Positions 27,847-36,353 of a DNA stretch of 64,000 nucleotides are shown here, piece after piece. Origin of the DNA: Sphingomonas sp. Y38-1Y (GTDB lineage: Bacteria > Pseudomonadota > Alphaproteobacteria > Sphingomonadales > Sphingomonadaceae); the NCBI RefSeq assembly GCF_032391395.1, contig NZ_CP135916.1:1860001-1924000 (forward strand). The letters are read 5' to 3'. Under the pieces are notes generated by a model. The model did not search any database. It was given only the letters and a program-made list of their open reading frames with translations, and was not told the origin of the DNA. The stretch's first letter is position 1, and every line of letters begins with the position of its first letter. The position numbers and the translations under genes are program-made.

Positions 27847-28851
27847 TTACCGGATCCGCCCGAGCAGCTCGGCCTTCTTCGCGTCGAAGTCGGCCTGCGT
27901 GATCGCGCCGATCGTCAGCAGCTTGTGGAGCTTTTCGAGCTGGGCATAGGGATCGTCGCCGGCGCCCGCCACGACGCCCGCACCGCTCGCCTGGCCGCCG
28001 CCGGAAAGGCCCGCGGCCATCGCCTGGCCCAGCGCCATGCCGGCACCCGCGCCGACGCCAAGGCCCGCGACGCCGCCGTCTGCACCCGCCGCCTTCTCGA
28101 TCGCGTCGGCGCTCTGGAACTTCACGAAGCGGTCAAGGTCGCCGACGACGCGCATCGACGATGCCTTGTCGAGATACTTCTGCACCTCGTCGGGGAGCGA
28201 CAGGCTCTCGACGAAGAAGGTCTGGCAGCTGAGACCCCATTGCGTGAAGGCGGGCTGAACCATCTCGCGCAGCCGCTCCGACATGGCGGCCTGATCGGCG
28301 GCCATGTCGACGAAGCCGAATTCGCTGCGGCCGAGCGAGGTGGCGAGCTGCGTCGCGATCGCCGAGCGGAGCTGGGGCTCGACATCGCCGACTCGGACAT
28401 GGCCGAGCGTGCCCATCAGCTTGGCCTGGAATACCGGCGGCTCTTCGATGCGGAAGCTGTAGCCGCCGAACGCGCGGATGCGCAGCGGACCGAACTCCTT
28501 GTCGCGCACCGTGACGGGCTGCGACGTGCCCCATTTCAGGCCGGCCTGCTCCTTTTGCGTGAAGAACAGGACGTCGGCCTTGAACGGCGACTGGAAGCCC
28601 TTGTCCCAGTTCTGGAGCGCGGTGAGCAGCGGCAGGTTCGCGGTGGTGAGCGTGTGCTGGCCGGGGCCGAACGCGTCGGCCATCTGCCCTTCGTTATAGA
28701 AGAACGCGACTTGACCCTCGCGCACCGTCAGCGCGCCGCCGTTCTGGATCTCGCGATCCTCCATCGGATAGCGGATGGCGAGGTCGCCGGGCTCTTCCAC
28801 CCAGTCGATGACGTCGACGAACTGCTTCTTCAGGAAATCGAGAATGCCCAT
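27847..28851 (-). CDS. SPFH-domain protein with SHOCT tail (YdjI-like)
   Basis: A 334-residue protein. Residues about 1-230 match the SPFH/virion-core-like family: N-terminal MGILDFLKKQFVDVIDW, IRYPMEDREIQNGGAL, VREGQVAFFYNEG, FGPGQHTL and the IRAFGGYSFRI block. A Gly/Ala-rich linker (about 255-300) leads to a SHOCT-type helix pair, LEKLHKLLTIGAITQADFDAKK. Such proteins form membrane-associated oligomers. It is upstream of the DUF4178 genes on the same strand. Its leader contains a 10-base inverted repeat that can cover the ribosome site. Confidence 0.9.
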   Translation of the reverse strand: MGILDFLKKQFVDVIDWVEEPGDLAIRYPMEDREIQNGGALTVREGQVAFFYNEGQMADAFGPGQHTLTTANLPLLTALQNWDKGFQSPFKADVLFFTQKEQAGLKWGTSQPVTVRDKEFGPLRIRAFGGYSFRIEEPPVFQAKLMGTLGHVRVGDVEPQLRSAIATQLATSLGRSEFGFVDMAADQAAMSERLREMVQPAFTQWGLSCQTFFVESLSLPDEVQKYLDKASSMRVVGDLDRFVKFQSADAIEKAAGADGGVAGLGVGAGAGMALGQAMAAGLSGGGQASGAGVVAGAGDDPYAQLEKLHKLLTIGAITQADFDAKKAELLGRIR

Positions 28852-28855
28852 GAGG

Positions 28856-28916
28856 TCCTCCGGTTGTCCGCCGAGTGTAATGGCGAACCATCACACTTGA
28901 AAGCGAAACCGGAGGA
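28856..28916 (-). promoter_or_regulatory. Leader structure that can mask the SPFH ribosome-binding site
   Basis: On the minus strand TCCTCCGGTT (28916-28907) is perfectly complementary to AACCGGAGGA (28865-28856), the latter holding the GGAGG site five bases before the SPFH ATG. Between them lies a second hairpin, GTGTGATGG-TTCG-CCATTACAC (28896-28875, one mismatch). Transcripts starting upstream of 28916, for example readthrough from the MFS gene, could fold to hide the ribosome site. Confidence 0.45.
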
Positions 28917-28925
28917 TCGGGGGCG

Positions 28926-30386
28926 CTATTCCTCGCGAACGCGGAGCATTGCAGCGGCGGCAAGGATCATGACGCCTGCGCCGATCGCCATCGTCCAGAC
29001 GGGGGCGCCGGGGAAGAAGGCGTTGATGACCGCGCCCATAACCGTCGCCACGATCAGCTGTGGCACGACGATGAAGATGTTGAACAATCCCATGTAGATG
29101 CCGTATTTTCGCGGATCGAGACTGCCGGCCAGGATCGCGTAGGGCATGGTCAGGATCGATGCCCAGGCGATGCCGATGAACACCATCGCCACGAGCAGCG
29201 TTTGCGCGTCGCGCGTCACCAGGATCGTCGCGAAGCCGGCCGCGCCGCTGAGCAGGCCGATGACGTGCGTTCGCACCTTGCCGATACGTCCGGCAAGCCA
29301 GGGGAGCAGGAACGCGCCGATCGTGGCGACGCCGTTGTAGCTGGCGAACAGCACGCCGACCCAGTTCGCACCCTGGTTATAGGCGGCGCTGGTCGGGTCG
29401 GTGGAGCCGAACACGACCTGCGTCACGACGGGCGTGGTGTAGATCCAGAGGATGAACAGCGCCGACCAGGTGAAGAACTGGACGAGCGCGAGGCGGCGCA
29501 TCGTCGGCGGCATCTGCGCCAGGTCGGAGTTGATGAGGACGAGCGCGCCGCGGCTGCCGCCCGCTGCCATCGCTCGCGCCGCGACGCGTGCCAGCCCGAA
29601 CGCGACCAGCGCGCCGCCCAGAACATAGACCGCCTTGTCGAGCGCGAGCGCATAGACCGCGCCGCTGAGGACCACGCCCGCGAGTGCCCAGAGTGGGCCG
29701 TTGGCGGGCGCGACGACCTGACCCTCATGCTCGGACGCGGCGCGGCCGGCGAACGTGGCCATCTGCTCGGGCGGGTATTCGCGGGTGGTGAGGACGGTCC
29801 ACAGCACCGCGATCAGGATCGCCGCCGCTCCGATGTAGAAGGCAAAGCGGACCGAGGGCGGGATGATCCCGGCCGGCGCAGTGTTGGCGACGCCCGCCAT
29901 GTTGAGGAGCTCCGGCGCCAGCGAGCCGACCACCGCCCCCGCGCCGATGAACGCGGTCTGGAAGGCGTAGCCCGCGGTCTGCTGATCCTTGCCCAGCATG
30001 TCGCCGACAAAGGCGCGGAACGGCTCCATCGAGATGTTGAGCGAGGCGTCGAGCAGCCACAGCATGATCGCCGCCGTCAGCAGCACGCCCGCATGCGGCA
30101 TCCCGACCAGCGCGAGCGCGGCGAGGATCGCGCCGCCCAGGAAAAAGGGGCGACGACGACCGAAGCGGCTCCAGGTGCGATCCGAATAATGGCCGATGAT
30201 CGGCTGGACGAGCAGCCCCGTCACGGGTCCGGCGATCCACAGGAAGGCGAGCTGGTCGATCTCGCCGCCCAGCGACTGGAAGATGCGGCTGACATTGGCG
30301 TTCTGGAGCGCGAACGCGATCTGGATGCCGAAAAAGCCGAACGAGATGTTCCAGAGAGCGGCCATGCTCTGGCGCGGCTTGTCCAT
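28926..30386 (-). CDS. MFS transporter, GPH/SLC45-like sugar permease
   Basis: A 486-residue protein with twelve predicted membrane helices. N-terminal LWNISFGFFGIQIAFALQNA, PIIGHYSDRTWSRFGRRRPF (motif A) and the SMEPFRAFVGD loop are typical of the sucrose/maltose H+ symporters found in Xanthomonas, Caulobacter and sphingomonads. Divergent TonB receptor, amylase, glucosidase and LacI genes point to maltose or maltodextrin as the substrate. It lies 65 bases after the LacI gene and is probably controlled by it. Confidence 0.9.
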   Translation of the reverse strand: MDKPRQSMAALWNISFGFFGIQIAFALQNANVSRIFQSLGGEIDQLAFLWIAGPVTGLLVQPIIGHYSDRTWSRFGRRRPFFLGGAILAALALVGMPHAGVLLTAAIMLWLLDASLNISMEPFRAFVGDMLGKDQQTAGYAFQTAFIGAGAVVGSLAPELLNMAGVANTAPAGIIPPSVRFAFYIGAAAILIAVLWTVLTTREYPPEQMATFAGRAASEHEGQVVAPANGPLWALAGVVLSGAVYALALDKAVYVLGGALVAFGLARVAARAMAAGGSRGALVLINSDLAQMPPTMRRLALVQFFTWSALFILWIYTTPVVTQVVFGSTDPTSAAYNQGANWVGVLFASYNGVATIGAFLLPWLAGRIGKVRTHVIGLLSGAAGFATILVTRDAQTLLVAMVFIGIAWASILTMPYAILAGSLDPRKYGIYMGLFNIFIVVPQLIVATVMGAVINAFFPGAPVWTMAIGAGVMILAAAAMLRVREE

Positions 30387-30451
30387 TCATCCTCCCCACC
30401 GGACTGAGGTGCCGGGTAGGAGCCGTGTAGGCAGCGGAGGGACGCGGCGCC

Positions 30452-31498
30452 TCACGTATTCGTATGCGCGCCGCAGCTAGAGCGGACGATCAGCCGGACG
30501 GGGAGGGGGCCGGTCGCGGGCTCGCGTCCGGCGATGCGGTCGAGGAGCGTGGTGACCAGGCGCTCGCCCGCGCCGCGCGCATCCTGCTGGACGGTGGTGA
30601 GCGGGGGCGAGGCTTGCTGGGCGGCGGGGATGTCGTCGAAGCCGACGACGGAGACGGCGCGAGGCACGTCATATCCGCGCCGCTCCAGCGCCTGCATCGC
30701 GCCGATCGCGATCAGGTCGGACGCGGCGACGACGCCATCGAACGCGACGCCGCGGTCGAACAAGGCCGCGACCGCGTCGGCACCCGCCTGTTCCAGCGTG
30801 ATCGCATCGACCTGAAGCGCGGAATCGGCCGTTATCCCCGCCGCCGCCAGCGCGTCGCGATAGCCGAGATAGCGGTCGCGAAACTCGGGGTAATGGTCGT
30901 TGCCGGCACCCAGGAACGCGATGCGGCGGCGGCCGTGGGCGATCAGGTGCTCGGTCGCCATTCGCCCCCCGGCGCGATTGTCGCAGCCGATCGTCGCACC
31001 GCCGTCGCCGGGCTCTGGCGAGCCCCAGCGGACATAGTGCGTCCCTTGTGCATGCAATTGTTCGAGGCGCGGGCGATAGAGCGCATAGTCGCCGTATCCA
31101 AGCAGGATGATCCCGTCCGCCTTGCGGCTGTCCTCATACGCCTTGTGCCAGTCGCCCGACAGCTGCTGGAACGAGATGAGGAGGTCGTAGCCGGCATTGG
31201 CGGTGTGCCGCGTGATCCAGCCGAGCATCGACAGGAAGAACGGGTTGATGAGGCTCGCATCCGCCGTCGGATCCTCGAAGAAGAGGAGCGCCAGCGTATG
31301 CGACTGCTGGCTGCGCAGCGACGAGGCGTTCTTGTCCACCGCATAGCCCAGTTCGCGCGCGATCGCCTCGATCCGGGCGCGCGTTTCGGCGCTGACCGAC
31401 GTCGATCCGCGCAGCGCCCGGCTGACCGTCGGCTGAGAGACGCCGGCGCGATAGGCGATGTCGAAGGAGGTGGGGCGCTGTGACGCCGGGCGGTTCAT
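30452..31498 (-). CDS. LacI-family transcriptional regulator of the maltodextrin locus
   Basis: A 348-residue repressor. The N-terminal helix-turn-helix (about 10-35) reads FDIAYRAGVSQPTVSRALRG, with the hinge LGYAVDKNASSLR. A periplasmic-binding-protein-like effector domain follows (about 68-345), including DGIILLGYGD, RRIAFLGAG and VSVVGFDDIPAA. It is similar in style to MalR/SalR regulators of alphaproteobacteria. It is divergent from the TonB receptor gene; a palindrome CATACGTATG in the shared gap is the likely operator. An in-frame upstream extension lacks family similarity, so the ATG at 31498 is used. Confidence 0.92.
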   Translation of the reverse strand: MNRPASQRPTSFDIAYRAGVSQPTVSRALRGSTSVSAETRARIEAIARELGYAVDKNASSLRSQQSHTLALLFFEDPTADASLINPFFLSMLGWITRHTANAGYDLLISFQQLSGDWHKAYEDSRKADGIILLGYGDYALYRPRLEQLHAQGTHYVRWGSPEPGDGGATIGCDNRAGGRMATEHLIAHGRRRIAFLGAGNDHYPEFRDRYLGYRDALAAAGITADSALQVDAITLEQAGADAVAALFDRGVAFDGVVAASDLIAIGAMQALERRGYDVPRAVSVVGFDDIPAAQQASPPLTTVQQDARGAGERLVTTLLDRIAGREPATGPLPVRLIVRSSCGAHTNT

Positions 31499-31626
31499 CG
31501 GCTTCCTGTCCCCTGTGCCAGCAAGTCTGCGCTCGCCTGACGAGCAGCCTAGATCAACCCCGACAGGGCGTAAAGCGGGGGGGAGTGTGGCGCGAAGAGC
31601 ACAGGCGCGGCGCTGCTGCACCGCAT

Positions 31627-31640
31627 GACATACGTATGCC
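31627..31640. promoter_or_regulatory. Candidate LacI-family operator
   Basis: GACATACGTATGCC contains the perfect 10-base palindrome CATACGTATG with the central CG typical of LacI-family sites. It is 129 bases upstream of the LacI start and about 113 bases upstream of the TonB receptor start, so binding could control both directions. Not tested against other sites. Confidence 0.45.
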
Positions 31641-31752
31641 TTCTGTTCGCCCGGGCCGGGGACACGGTACGAAGCTGCCACAGGGTAGGCACCGCCATAC
31701 CCGATTTCGGAACAGTCGAGCCTACGGTCACAAGCGGGCGAGGGGGAGGAAC

Positions 31753-34443
31753 ATGAAGACTCGATCGACGATGCGTGCCGCGCTGCTGGGCGCCACCGGG
31801 CTTTCGCTGGCGGCGTTCGCTGCCCCCGCCATGGCGCAGGACGCCGGCGACACCACCGATCCCGCCGCGCAGGAAGCGCCCGCCGACGACATCGTCGTGA
31901 CCGGCTTCCGCGCCAGCCTGGAGAGCGCGGTGAATGCCAAGAAGTCGCGCGACCAGGTCGTTGAATCGGTGTCGGCCGAGGATATCGCCCGCCTGCCCGA
32001 CGCCTCGATCGCGGAATCGATCGCGCGCCTGCCGGGCCTGACGTCGCAGCGTATCTCGGGCCGCTCGTCGGGCGTCTCGATCCGCGGCTTCGCGCCCGAT
32101 TTCTCGACCACGCTGCTGAACGGCCGCGAGCAGACCTCCACCGGCGACAACCGCGCGGTCGAGTACGACCAGTATCCGTCTGAAGTCGTCAACCAAGTGC
32201 TCGTCTACAAGACGGCCCAGGCGACGCTGATTGGCCAAGGCCTGTCGGGCACCGTCGATCTTAAGACGATCCGCCCGCTCGAATATGGCAAGCGCACGCT
32301 CGCGGTCGGTGGCCGCGGCGTCTATACCGACCTCGGCAAGCTCAATGCGGGCTCGAAGGAATATGGGTACCGCGTGTTCGGCACCTATGTCGATCAGTTT
32401 GCGGACGACACGATCGGCGTCGTCCTGTCGGCCAACTACCTCAACGAGCCGTACCAGATCCAGGAATTCAACGCGTGGGGCTATGCCGATGCCGGCGCGA
32501 TCGCGCCCAATGCCGGCGTGATCGGCGGGTCGAAGTCCTACGTCACCTCGACCAACCTCAAGCGCCTGGGCCTTCAGGGCACGGTGCAGTGGCGGCCGGT
32601 GCCCAACTACACGATCACGCTCGACGGCTTCTATTCGGACTTCGACGATCCGCAGATCAAGCGCGGCATCGAGCTGCCGCTGGCGTTCGGCAACGCCACG
32701 CTGACGCAGGCGAACGTCGAGGGCGGCTTCGTCACCTCCGGCACCTTCTCGGGCGTGGAGGGCGTGATCCGCAACGACAGCTTCAGCCGCAAGGCCAAGC
32801 TCTATTCGTTCGGCATGAACCAGCGCTGGGAGGGCGACGATGGCTGGAACGCCATGTTCGACCTCAGCTATTCGAAGACCGATCGCAGCGAGACGATCAT
32901 CGAGACCTATGCCGGCACCGGCTATGGCGCCAACGTCGGCGCACGCGACACGATCGGCTTTACCAGCGGGTCGACGGGCACCGTCTTCTCGCCGACGCTC
33001 AACTATTCCGACCCGGGCCTCATTCTGCTCACCGACCCGCAGGGTTGGGGCGGCGCCAACCTTCAGGCGGGCTATTACAACGACCGCATCGTCAAGGACG
33101 AGATCCAGCAGTATCGCGGTGAGGTCGAGAAGGAGATGGAGGGCTTCCTCCGCTCGGTGCAGTTCGGCCTCAACTATACTCGCCGCGAGAAGTCGCTGAC
33201 GCCGGACGAGGCGCTGATCCAGCTGACCGGCGGGCTGCGCGAGCGGCGCATCCCGGCCGAGTATCTGCTCGAGCCGACCAACCTGTCCTATCTGGGGCTG
33301 GGGCCGATGGTCAGCTACGATCCGGCCGAACTGCTGGCGGGCGGCATCTATCAGCTCTCGCCCAACACCAGCCTCGACATTCCGGCCAAGGCGTTCCGCG
33401 TCAACGAGGACGTGATGAGCGCGTATCTTCAGGCGAACATCGACCACGAGATCGGCGCGTCGGTGCTGACCGGCAATGTCGGCGTCCAGTTCGTGTCGAC
33501 GGTGCAGAAGTCGTCGGGCCTGGTCGCCGCGGGCGGCGTGCTCCAGCCGGTGACGGAGGGCGACGACTATATCGACGTGCTGCCCGTCGTGAACCTGTCG
33601 CTGCGCTTCCCCAGCGACTTCGTCATCCGCGTCGGTGCCGCGCGGCAGATGCAGCGTGCGCGGCTGGACGACATGCGTGTCGCCATCGCCTATGGCTACA
33701 ACACCGCGCTCGACCTCTACACCGGCAGCGGCGGCAACCCCGTGCTGCGGCCGATCCGGTCGAACTCGTTCGACCTGACGCTGGAGAAGTATTTCGGCAC
33801 GCGCGGCTATATCGCGCTCCAGGGGTTCTACAAGGATCTCAAGAGCTTCGTGTACAATCTCGAGGTGCCGTTCGACTATAGCGCCTACCCCAAGCCCGCC
33901 GGCCTGCGCCCGCCGACGGACCTGGGTCTGCTGACCCAGCCGATCAACGGCGAGGGTGGCAACATCTATGGCGCGGAGCTTGCCGCGACGCTGCCGCTCG
34001 GCGAGTTCGTCGGTGCACTGGACGGCTTCGGCGTGACCGGCGGCGTCAGCTATACGCAGACGGAGATCCAGCCGACGCCGGGCGCGCCGGCCGAGGACAT
34101 CCCCGGTTATTCGAAGTGGGTCGCAAACGGCACTGCCTATTTCGAGAAGTGGGGCTTCAACCTGCGCGGCTCGGTCCGGTACCGCTCGACCTTCGTCGGC
34201 GAGCTGTCGGGCTTCGGCGGCAACCGCGTGCGTCGCCGCGCGCTGGACGAGACGATCGTCGATGCGCAGGTCGGCTACGACTTCCAGGAGGGATCGGCGC
34301 TGGAGGGCGTTTCCCTCTTCATCCAGGGCCAGAACCTGACCGACGAGCCGTTCGTGACCGTCGATCCGCGCGACGACCGCGCGATCATCGACCACCAGCA
34401 GTTCGGACGCCGCTTCCTGGCGGGTGCGACGCTTCGCTTCTGA
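31753..34443 (+). CDS. TonB-dependent receptor, probable maltodextrin importer
   Basis: An 896-residue outer-membrane receptor. Signal peptide 1-28 (ending AMAQ), then an acidic stretch with the TonB-box-like DDIVVTGFRASLE, a plug domain (about 60-180, with DASIAESIARLPGLT and VSIRGFAPDFSTTLLNGR) and a 22-strand barrel ending QFGRRFLAGATLRF, with the terminal phenylalanine typical of outer-membrane proteins. It belongs to the Xanthomonas/Caulobacter TonB-receptor group. A GGAGGA ribosome site precedes the ATG. It heads the amylase-glucosidase operon, so it likely imports starch fragments. Confidence 0.95.
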   Translation: MKTRSTMRAALLGATGLSLAAFAAPAMAQDAGDTTDPAAQEAPADDIVVTGFRASLESAVNAKKSRDQVVESVSAEDIARLPDASIAESIARLPGLTSQRISGRSSGVSIRGFAPDFSTTLLNGREQTSTGDNRAVEYDQYPSEVVNQVLVYKTAQATLIGQGLSGTVDLKTIRPLEYGKRTLAVGGRGVYTDLGKLNAGSKEYGYRVFGTYVDQFADDTIGVVLSANYLNEPYQIQEFNAWGYADAGAIAPNAGVIGGSKSYVTSTNLKRLGLQGTVQWRPVPNYTITLDGFYSDFDDPQIKRGIELPLAFGNATLTQANVEGGFVTSGTFSGVEGVIRNDSFSRKAKLYSFGMNQRWEGDDGWNAMFDLSYSKTDRSETIIETYAGTGYGANVGARDTIGFTSGSTGTVFSPTLNYSDPGLILLTDPQGWGGANLQAGYYNDRIVKDEIQQYRGEVEKEMEGFLRSVQFGLNYTRREKSLTPDEALIQLTGGLRERRIPAEYLLEPTNLSYLGLGPMVSYDPAELLAGGIYQLSPNTSLDIPAKAFRVNEDVMSAYLQANIDHEIGASVLTGNVGVQFVSTVQKSSGLVAAGGVLQPVTEGDDYIDVLPVVNLSLRFPSDFVIRVGAARQMQRARLDDMRVAIAYGYNTALDLYTGSGGNPVLRPIRSNSFDLTLEKYFGTRGYIALQGFYKDLKSFVYNLEVPFDYSAYPKPAGLRPPTDLGLLTQPINGEGGNIYGAELAATLPLGEFVGALDGFGVTGGVSYTQTEIQPTPGAPAEDIPGYSKWVANGTAYFEKWGFNLRGSVRYRSTFVGELSGFGGNRVRRRALDETIVDAQVGYDFQEGSALEGVSLFIQGQNLTDEPFVTVDPRDDRAIIDHQQFGRRFLAGATLRF

Positions 34444-34459
34444 GTTAAAGGGGGCGCGT

Positions 34460-34491
34460 GGACCTGTGCCGGCAACGATCGGCACAGGTCC
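34460..34491. terminator. Strong hairpin between TonB receptor and amylase
   Basis: GGACCTGTGCCG and CGGCACAGGTCC form a perfect 12-base stem with an 8-base loop, 17 bases after the receptor stop. There is no T run, so it may be a processing or mRNA-stabilising hairpin that sets receptor against enzyme expression rather than a full terminator. Confidence 0.55.
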
Positions 34492-34535
34492 CCCGCTCGC
34501 TTCGCGCGATCGGCGCCAATCATGAGGGTCCTGCC

Positions 34536-36353
34536 ATGAAGCGACTTGTCGCTGCGCTTTCGCTCGCCTGCATGGCGTCGCCCGCTGCCGCCCAGCAGCT
34601 TCCGCTGCGCGAGCGGTTGCCGAGCGAAGAAGTCATCTACTTCGTGCTGCCCGACCGCTTCGACAATGGCGATCCCGGCAACGACCGCGGCGGCATTCGC
34701 GGCGACCGGCTGGCGCACGGCTTCGACCCGACCGACAAGGCGTTCTTTCAGGGCGGCGACCTCAAGGGCGTGATGAAGCGCCTCGACTATATTCAGGCGC
34801 TGGGCGTCACCGCGATCTGGCTGACCCCGGTTTTCAAGAACAAGGCGGTGCAGGGCGGGCCGGGGCAGGAGTCCGCTGGCTACCACGGCTATTGGGTTAC
34901 GGACTTCACGACAGTCGATCCGCATTTGGGCACCGATGCCGAGTTCAAGGCGCTGGTCGACGCGGCGCATGCGCGGGGCATGAAGGTCTATATGGACATC
35001 ATTGCCAATCACACGGCGGACGTCCTCTATTTCGCCGAGTGCGAGGGGAAGCCGGCATGCCCCTATCGCAGCCGCGCCGACTATCCCTATTCGCGCCGCG
35101 GCGGGATCGGCGGCAAGGCGATCAACAGCGGCTTTGCGGGCGATCAGGTGCAGACGGCGGCGAATTTCGCGCGGCTGACCGACCCCAACTACGCCTACAC
35201 GGTCAAGGTGAAGCCGGCCGAGCGGAACGTGAAGGTGCCTGCCTGGCTGAACGATCCGATCTATTACCATAACCGCGGCAACACGACCTTCTCGAACGAG
35301 AGTTCGACGATGGGCGACTTTGTCGGCCTCGACGACCTGATGACCGAGAACCCGCGGGTCGTCTCGGGCATGATCGACATCTTCGGCGGGTGGATCGACC
35401 GGTTCGGCATCGACGGCTATCGCATCGACACCGCGCGGCACGTGAACCCGGAGTTCTGGGCGGCGTTCGTGCCGGCGATGCTGGAGCGTGCCAGGGCCAA
35501 GGGCATTCCCAACTTCCACATCTTTGGCGAGGCGGCCTGGTCCGAGCTCGAGATCGGGCTGCTCCAGCGGCATACGGTCGTCGACAAGCTGCCCGCGGTG
35601 CTCGACTTCGCCTTCGCGACGGCGGTGCAGCAGGTGGTGGCGGAGGGCAAGCCGACCGCCGCGCTCGCCAAGCTGTTCATGGGCGACGCCATGTACGCCG
35701 GCGGCGAGGCGACGGCGCTGCAACTGCCGACCTTCATCGGCAATCACGACCAGGGCCGCTTCGCGATGTTCGTGATGAAGGCCAACCCGTCTGCCGCCGA
35801 CGCCGAGCTGCTAGCGCGGACGCGGCTGGGGCACGAGATGCTGCTGACACTGCGCGGCGTGCCGACGATCTATTATGGCGACGAGCAGGGCTTTGCCGGG
35901 AAGGGCAACGACCAGGCCGCACGCCAGACGATGTTCGCGAGCAAGACGCCCGCCTATCTGGACGACAAGCTCGTCGGCACGGCGCGCACGCATGGCGAGC
36001 CGCATTGGGGCACCGATCACCCGCTGTTCGGGACGATCGCGACGCTCGCGAAGCTGCGCCGCGCGACGCCGGCGCTGTCGCACGGGCGGCAGGTAACGCG
36101 CGCGTACCTCGACGACAAGCCGGGGCTGTTCGCCGTCAGCCGCTTCGATCCCGGCACCGATGCCGAGGTGGTGGTCGCCTTCAACAGCTCGCCCGCGCCG
36201 ATCACCGCCAATGTCGAGGTCGAGACGCGATCGATGCGCTTTCGCCCGCTCTATGGCGCCGGCTGCCCCGCCGCCGCGAGCGCGCCGGGAAGCATGCGCG
36301 TGACGATCGCGCCCTTCTCCACAATCGTCTGCGCCGCGGAGCCGGCGCGATGA
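34536..36353 (+). CDS. Secreted GH13 alpha-amylase
   Basis: A 605-residue glycoside hydrolase with a signal peptide (1-20, ending AAAQ). The GH13 catalytic triad is assigned to D298 (DGYRIDTARHV), E332 (FGEAAW) and D405 (GNHDQGRF). Region I is DIIANHTAD. The N-terminal VIYFVLPDRFDNGDPGND and an FFQGGDLKG string suit bacterial alpha-amylase/cyclomaltodextrinase types that act in the periplasm or outside. The gene is coupled to the glucosidase (ATGA overlap). Confidence 0.93.
   Translation: MKRLVAALSLACMASPAAAQQLPLRERLPSEEVIYFVLPDRFDNGDPGNDRGGIRGDRLAHGFDPTDKAFFQGGDLKGVMKRLDYIQALGVTAIWLTPVFKNKAVQGGPGQESAGYHGYWVTDFTTVDPHLGTDAEFKALVDAAHARGMKVYMDIIANHTADVLYFAECEGKPACPYRSRADYPYSRRGGIGGKAINSGFAGDQVQTAANFARLTDPNYAYTVKVKPAERNVKVPAWLNDPIYYHNRGNTTFSNESSTMGDFVGLDDLMTENPRVVSGMIDIFGGWIDRFGIDGYRIDTARHVNPEFWAAFVPAMLERARAKGIPNFHIFGEAAWSELEIGLLQRHTVVDKLPAVLDFAFATAVQQVVAEGKPTAALAKLFMGDAMYAGGEATALQLPTFIGNHDQGRFAMFVMKANPSAADAELLARTRLGHEMLLTLRGVPTIYYGDEQGFAGKGNDQAARQTMFASKTPAYLDDKLVGTARTHGEPHWGTDHPLFGTIATLAKLRRATPALSHGRQVTRAYLDDKPGLFAVSRFDPGTDAEVVVAFNSSPAPITANVEVETRSMRFRPLYGAGCPAAASAPGSMRVTIAPFSTIVCAAEPAR

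Noticed and set aside
28875..28896. Inner inverted repeat before the SPFH gene considered as a repressor operator
   Set aside because: It is nested exactly inside the SD-pairing stem with a TTCG loop, so an RNA structure is the simpler reading; an operator is still possible.
31549..34485. Minus-strand open frame of 978 codons opposite the TonB receptor
   Set aside because: Reverse-frame artefact of biased third positions; low-complexity Arg/Leu/Asp content, no signal or motif.
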